A DNA stretch of 64,000 nt from Candidatus Saccharimonadota bacterium (GTDB lineage: Bacteria > Patescibacteriota > Saccharimonadia > Saccharimonadales > Saccharimonadaceae): the NCBI GenBank assembly GCA_017404955.1, contig JAFRBH010000008.1:38941-102940 (forward strand), written 5' to 3'. The position numbers and the translations under genes are program-made. Positions 61,513 through 64,000 of the stretch are shown one piece after another (positions within the stretch are counted from its first letter, which is position 1; every line of letters begins with the position of its first letter). The notes under the pieces are model-generated. The model was not told the DNA's origin. It saw only the letters and a program-made list of their open reading frames with translations, and made no database searches.

Positions 61513-61581
61513 CTCCGCAAAGAAAAGCCACCCCCACGTTTAATATTGACAACATCCGAATTGATAACGTTTTTAAAAACC

Positions 61582-62700
61582 CTAGTATTGATAGTCCCAG
61601 CCTACTGCACTAAAAACTTTGTCGCAAAGTTTCTTACCACGAATATGTTTGAGCCAACCCATATAAGACACGATGGTTTCGTTTTCTTTGAAACCTTGGC
61701 TATAACTATAGGCTGCTTGATAAAAATTGCGCTTAAACCTTTTGCCAGCAACTATGCCAAAAGGATAAATCACCATGCCAAGAAAAGCCACGCCTTTTTT
61801 TACATCTTGAATATAAATTTTGTTGGGATGTAAGATTAACCCCATCCCAGCTAAGAACTTGCGGATAGTTTCGATATCAAATATAGCTTTTTTTAACTCC
61901 GATTTTGGCACCACAATGTAAAAATCATCTACATAGCGACCGTAATGTTTATAGCCTAAAGTTTCGGTGACAAAACGGTCGAACGAATCCATGAAAATAT
62001 TTGATAAAAGTTGAGAGGATAAATTGCCGATGACAATTCCCTGGCCTTTTGGTTGATGAAACAAGCTCTTGGAGTTTGGTAAATCGTTCCAGGCCGAATA
62101 GGGTGGACGTTTCATCACACCCTTGGTGGGTTCATCAAAAATAATTTCTCGCCAAAGATATTTTAGCAAACGATATTTATCTCCACCTTTTGGCAATTGG
62201 CGGTCTAATCCCCATTTAATGCGGGCAAACAGTTTCTCCCTAGATAAACTCATGAAATAGCCCTGGACATCAAGTTTGATGATGTAAGTTGGGCGAGTAT
62301 AATTATTGGAAACCGAACGAATATCATGTTCCATACGTTTGACGCCAAAAAGAGTACCCTTGCCTTTGCGGCAAGAAAATGAATTATAGATAAGATGACG
62401 ATCCCACCATTCGGCACACATGTTATAAAGAAAATGGTGGATAACGCGATCCCTAAAAGGAGCAGCAAAAATTTCACGCTTGACTGGCTTTTCAACAACA
62501 AAAGCTACGCCTGGTGAGGGTTGGTAAGTACCGTTTAGGATATCTTCTAGAAGGATTTCGATATTTTCGGCAAAATTAACTTCAAACTTATATTCATCGG
62601 CAGTATTAGTTTTGCGCTTTCTAGCATCCATAAAAGCGATAAAAAGTTCATGGCGCAGCCAATCTTTATCAATTTTGCCATTTAGATTGGGTCCGCGCAT
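61582..62700 (-). CDS. DGR reverse transcriptase
   Basis: A 372-residue reverse transcriptase that copies the TR RNA with errors at adenines. RT motifs: RT1-2 'KPVKREIFAAPFRDRVIHHFL' (starting near 71), RT3 'IIKLDVQGYFMSLS' with catalytic Asp at about 144, RT4 'QGIVIGNLSSQLLSNIFM' at 220-237, RT5 'YVDD' at 256-259, then 'FLGMVIYP'. The IGxxxSQ form in RT4 is the mark of DGR enzymes; group II intron RTs have SP there. There is no maturase or endonuclease domain. The ATG overlaps the stop of the accessory gene (TAATG). Confidence 0.95.
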   Translation of the reverse strand: MRGPNLNGKIDKDWLRHELFIAFMDARKRKTNTADEYKFEVNFAENIEILLEDILNGTYQPSPGVAFVVEKPVKREIFAAPFRDRVIHHFLYNMCAEWWDRHLIYNSFSCRKGKGTLFGVKRMEHDIRSVSNNYTRPTYIIKLDVQGYFMSLSREKLFARIKWGLDRQLPKGGDKYRLLKYLWREIIFDEPTKGVMKRPPYSAWNDLPNSKSLFHQPKGQGIVIGNLSSQLLSNIFMDSFDRFVTETLGYKHYGRYVDDFYIVVPKSELKKAIFDIETIRKFLAGMGLILHPNKIYIQDVKKGVAFLGMVIYPFGIVAGKRFKRNFYQAAYSYSQGFKENETIVSYMGWLKHIRGKKLCDKVFSAVGWDYQY

Positions 62701-63536
62701 TATTCCGCTTCTTTGGATTTAGTACGTTTCTTAACTTCTGCTTCTACGAGACGACGAAGTTTCATCATGCCGGTGGAAAATTGATAAACCTGTTCATTGT
62801 CAAATATCCGCAGAGCAATGGCTGACAGAACATAGCCATCAAGATTGTCTACGCATTCTAGAATACCAACAATAGCTTCGGCACGCTCAAAGGTGCCCCT
62901 GGCGGCTAGTTCCACTAAGCGTACAATTTTGATAAGATTTTCCATCATTGGATCGCCGATAACACGCTGGAGGTGATGGTCGAGGTTTCTAACCATAGAA
63001 CGACAAAGTACGAGCTGATTTAAGGTCTCAGTCTTGATACCTGGCCAAATAATAGCTGTGGAAACCATTCTTGCGGCAATACTACGCTTTTCTTTATCTT
63101 CGTTCAGAAGTATATTGTATTGCTCTGGAGTAACTTTGTTACGAAGCTCAATCGCAACAAAATCCTCGTTCTTTTCTCTTTTAACTTTGTAACCGGCTTT
63201 TTCGGCGCGCTCTAGTAATCTGTTGATGTCGGGAATATGTACGATACCTGTGGAAGATGGTTGGCTGTAATCACGATCTGGCTGTATTGGGTTGGACTTC
63301 TGCCCTGGCTTTTTGATGTGGGGAAACAAAAGTTTGGCGTAATAGATGGCGCTTCTTTCAACAGCGTTCCAAAATACGCCAGTACTGCGAAAAAAGATTA
63401 TCAAACGGTCATTGGTCTTTTCACGCTTTATGACTTGCTCTTTGCGCAAGAGGTAGGCGACCTTTTCGGCCTTTTTTTGGGCCGCCGCTTGCTCAGGGTC
63501 AAGCGAGAGCGATGTCTTAGTAGATTTTGTTGCCAT
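62700..63536 (-). CDS. DGR accessory protein, MutS domain I-like with C-terminal helical domain
   Basis: A 278-residue protein directly coupled to the RT. Residues about 40-125 resemble the mismatch-recognition domain I of MutS: 'DRLIIFFRSTGVFWNAVERSAIYYAKLL' corresponds to the 'FFRxGDFYExFxEDA' segment, and 'HIPDINRLLERAEKAGYKVKREK' to 'GVPxHAxxxYLxKLxxxGYKVAI'. The Phe-x-Glu pair of true MutS is not kept (Val-Phe-Trp-Asn). Residues about 140-278 are helical with a basic end, possibly an Avd-like bundle. MutS-like accessory proteins are known in DGR surveys. AAGGA lies 8 nt before the ATG. Confidence 0.72.
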   Translation of the reverse strand: MATKSTKTSLSLDPEQAAAQKKAEKVAYLLRKEQVIKREKTNDRLIIFFRSTGVFWNAVERSAIYYAKLLFPHIKKPGQKSNPIQPDRDYSQPSSTGIVHIPDINRLLERAEKAGYKVKREKNEDFVAIELRNKVTPEQYNILLNEDKEKRSIAARMVSTAIIWPGIKTETLNQLVLCRSMVRNLDHHLQRVIGDPMMENLIKIVRLVELAARGTFERAEAIVGILECVDNLDGYVLSAIALRIFDNEQVYQFSTGMMKLRRLVEAEVKKRTKSKEAE

Positions 63537-63553
63537 TTGATACTTTCCTTAGA

Positions 63554-63582
63554 ACTTCCTTGGGGGCAAGCCCCAAGGAAGT
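63554..63582. repeat. Perfect 12-bp hairpin downstream of the VR
   Basis: ACTTCCTTGGGG pairs with CCCCAAGGAAGT around a 5-nt loop. It lies 90 nt downstream of the VR in target-gene direction and upstream of the accessory start. No T run follows. It may be an mRNA processing or homing structure. Confidence 0.6.
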
Positions 63583-63614
63583 CTTCTTCCTGGGGTTTGC
63601 GGTGAGGCTAATTG

Positions 63615-63657
63615 AAGTGTATTGAACGCTAAGTTTTGCTTAATTCAACACTTTTTT
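63615..63657 (+). terminator. Hairpin between VR and accessory gene
   Basis: AAGTG/CACTT, TTGAA/TTCAA and TAAG/CTTA stacked with small internal loops, then TTTTTT on the plus strand. It lies 16-58 nt after the VR in target direction. It works as a terminator only in plus direction, so for the target gene a DNA or RNA structural role is possible. Confidence 0.5.
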
Positions 63658-63672
63658 ATCCATTTTGCGAAA

Positions 63673-63876
63673 CGCTGGGAAAACCCTACTGCGCCACACA
63701 GCGGACATTAAAGCCGTAGTACTTGTAGCTGCCGTCCTGCGGGTAGGTATAGGAAGTGCTGTAGTCGAAGACGTACGCGCCGGTACTACTACTATAAGCA
63801 GTACTAGACCAGTAGCGGCCGTCGGTACCGTTATAGTCCAGGCTACCACCACCGTAGCGGCCGGAACGCGCGAAAT
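63673..63876 (-). repeat. DGR variable repeat (VR)
   Basis: A 204-nt copy of the TR at the 3' end of the target gene, including the stop codon and a GGG-TTTT-CCC mini-hairpin just after it. 15 codons differ from the TR by 20 substitutions, all at A, producing Arg, Asp, Tyr, Gly, Val and Ser in place of Asn. Confidence 0.95.
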
Positions 63877-64000
63877 TAAGTGGGGATGATTCTAGTTCAG
63901 AGACGTGGTTCTGGGAATTGTTAGCACCACCGGAAGTGAGGTTATAGGCGTTAGTGAGTGAACCATAAGACTTGGTGGAATCTATAGTATAGTTTGCTGG
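63686..64000 (-). CDS. DGR target protein, C-terminal FISUMP/C-type-lectin-like domain (partial)
   Basis: The last 104 residues of a gene that continues past the right edge. The sequence 'RYWSSTAYSSSTGAYVF' and the end 'YYGFNVRCVAQ' match the Fib_succ_major (FISUMP) pattern YWSS...GFxVRCV, related to the C-type-lectin fold used by DGR targets for ligand binding. Variable residues sit in the loop segments between the invariant Trp, Ser and Cys positions. The N-terminus, which would show a signal peptide or pilin motif, is not in the window. A surface location is expected from the family. Confidence 0.85.
   Translation of the reverse strand, partial: PANYTIDSTKSYGSLTNAYNLTSGGANNSQNHVSELESSPLNFARSGRYGGGSLDYNGTDGRYWSSTAYSSSTGAYVFDYSTSYTYPQDGSYKYYGFNVRCVAQ

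Noticed and set aside
61065..61520. A 151-codon open frame on the minus strand
   Set aside because: It is the antisense of the template repeat and its flank. Its Val/Thr-rich repeats are simply reversed AAC-rich template codons, and a similar shadow exists opposite the VR at 63665-63889.
61582..62700. Reverse transcriptase as part of a group II intron or retron
   Set aside because: No maturase, endonuclease domain or intron ends are present, RT4 reads SSQ rather than SP, and a matching TR/VR pair is present.
1..64000. Insertion sequences or a prophage
   Set aside because: I found no transposase, integrase, terminase or capsid-like reading frame, so the DGR appears to be a chromosomal, non-phage one as far as the window shows.

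Overview
The window looks like a chromosomal piece of a reduced Patescibacteria (CPR) genome, most likely a Saccharibacteria (TM7) relative. The evidence is indirect: short intergenic gaps; lower glycolysis, peptidoglycan and housekeeping genes with no amino-acid biosynthesis; a type IV pilin-like protein; a TrbL/VirB6-like conjugation-type membrane protein; sortase-type surface protein; and a diversity-generating retroelement (DGR) with a FISUMP-like target, a type of element common in CPR genomes. TGA is used as a stop (hrcA, and the gene ending at 49216), so this is not one of the CPR groups that read TGA as glycine. No 16S gene is present, so the placement is inference.

Layout. 1-16.1 kb: the end of a methyltransferase, then a long minus-strand block (murJ, ftsH, a UvrD/PcrA helicase, an HTH-MurA fusion, galU, a ZIP transporter, gpmI, pgi, a membrane-anchored HNH nuclease, pgk, pyk). 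16-21 kb: membrane pyrophosphatase, four tRNA genes, a frameshifted permease-like gene, tandem copies of a tRNA-Ser 3' end, a pilin-like gene. 21-29 kb: ruvA/ruvB, rubrerythrin, an MMPL exporter with partner, ruvC, radA. 29-36 kb: a protein quality-control block (clpP, a membrane metallopeptidase, clpC under a CIRCE operator, a PrsA/SurA-like foldase), PH-domain protein, tRNAs, ychF. 36-46 kb: an ABC exporter pair, an RNase HII-YraN fusion, rplS with an acidic tail, TspO, queH, murB, folD. 46-56 kb: envelope and secretion genes (TrbL/VirB6-like protein, a sortase-type surface protein, secreted and membrane proteins of unknown function), including a candidate structured leader RNA. 56-61 kb: tRNAs, tpiA, a tail-anchored protein, HAD phosphatase, grpE, hrcA. 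61-64 kb: the DGR.

The DGR is the most interesting system. A reverse transcriptase with YVDD and the DGR-type IGNLSSQ motif (61582-62700) is translationally coupled to a MutS-like accessory protein (62700-63536). A 204-nt template repeat (TR, 61309-61512) matches, without gaps, a 204-nt variable repeat (VR, 63673-63876) at the 3' end of a target gene that runs off the right edge. The two differ at 20 positions, and every one is an A in the TR. The TR is on the strand opposite to the RT and target. Its likely promoter is divergent from hrcA and overlaps a CIRCE operator, so the template RNA may be under heat-shock repression.

A second theme is transcription start placement. At least 15 genes have a TATAAT-like -10 box ending exactly 6 or 7 nt before the start codon, which predicts leaderless mRNAs. 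By contrast the pyrophosphatase, the 52-54 kb operon and the 54.9-55.8 kb gene have -35/-10 promoters with 17-nt spacers, 5' leaders, strong Shine-Dalgarno sites and GC-rich hairpins. They may be the highly expressed genes of this region.
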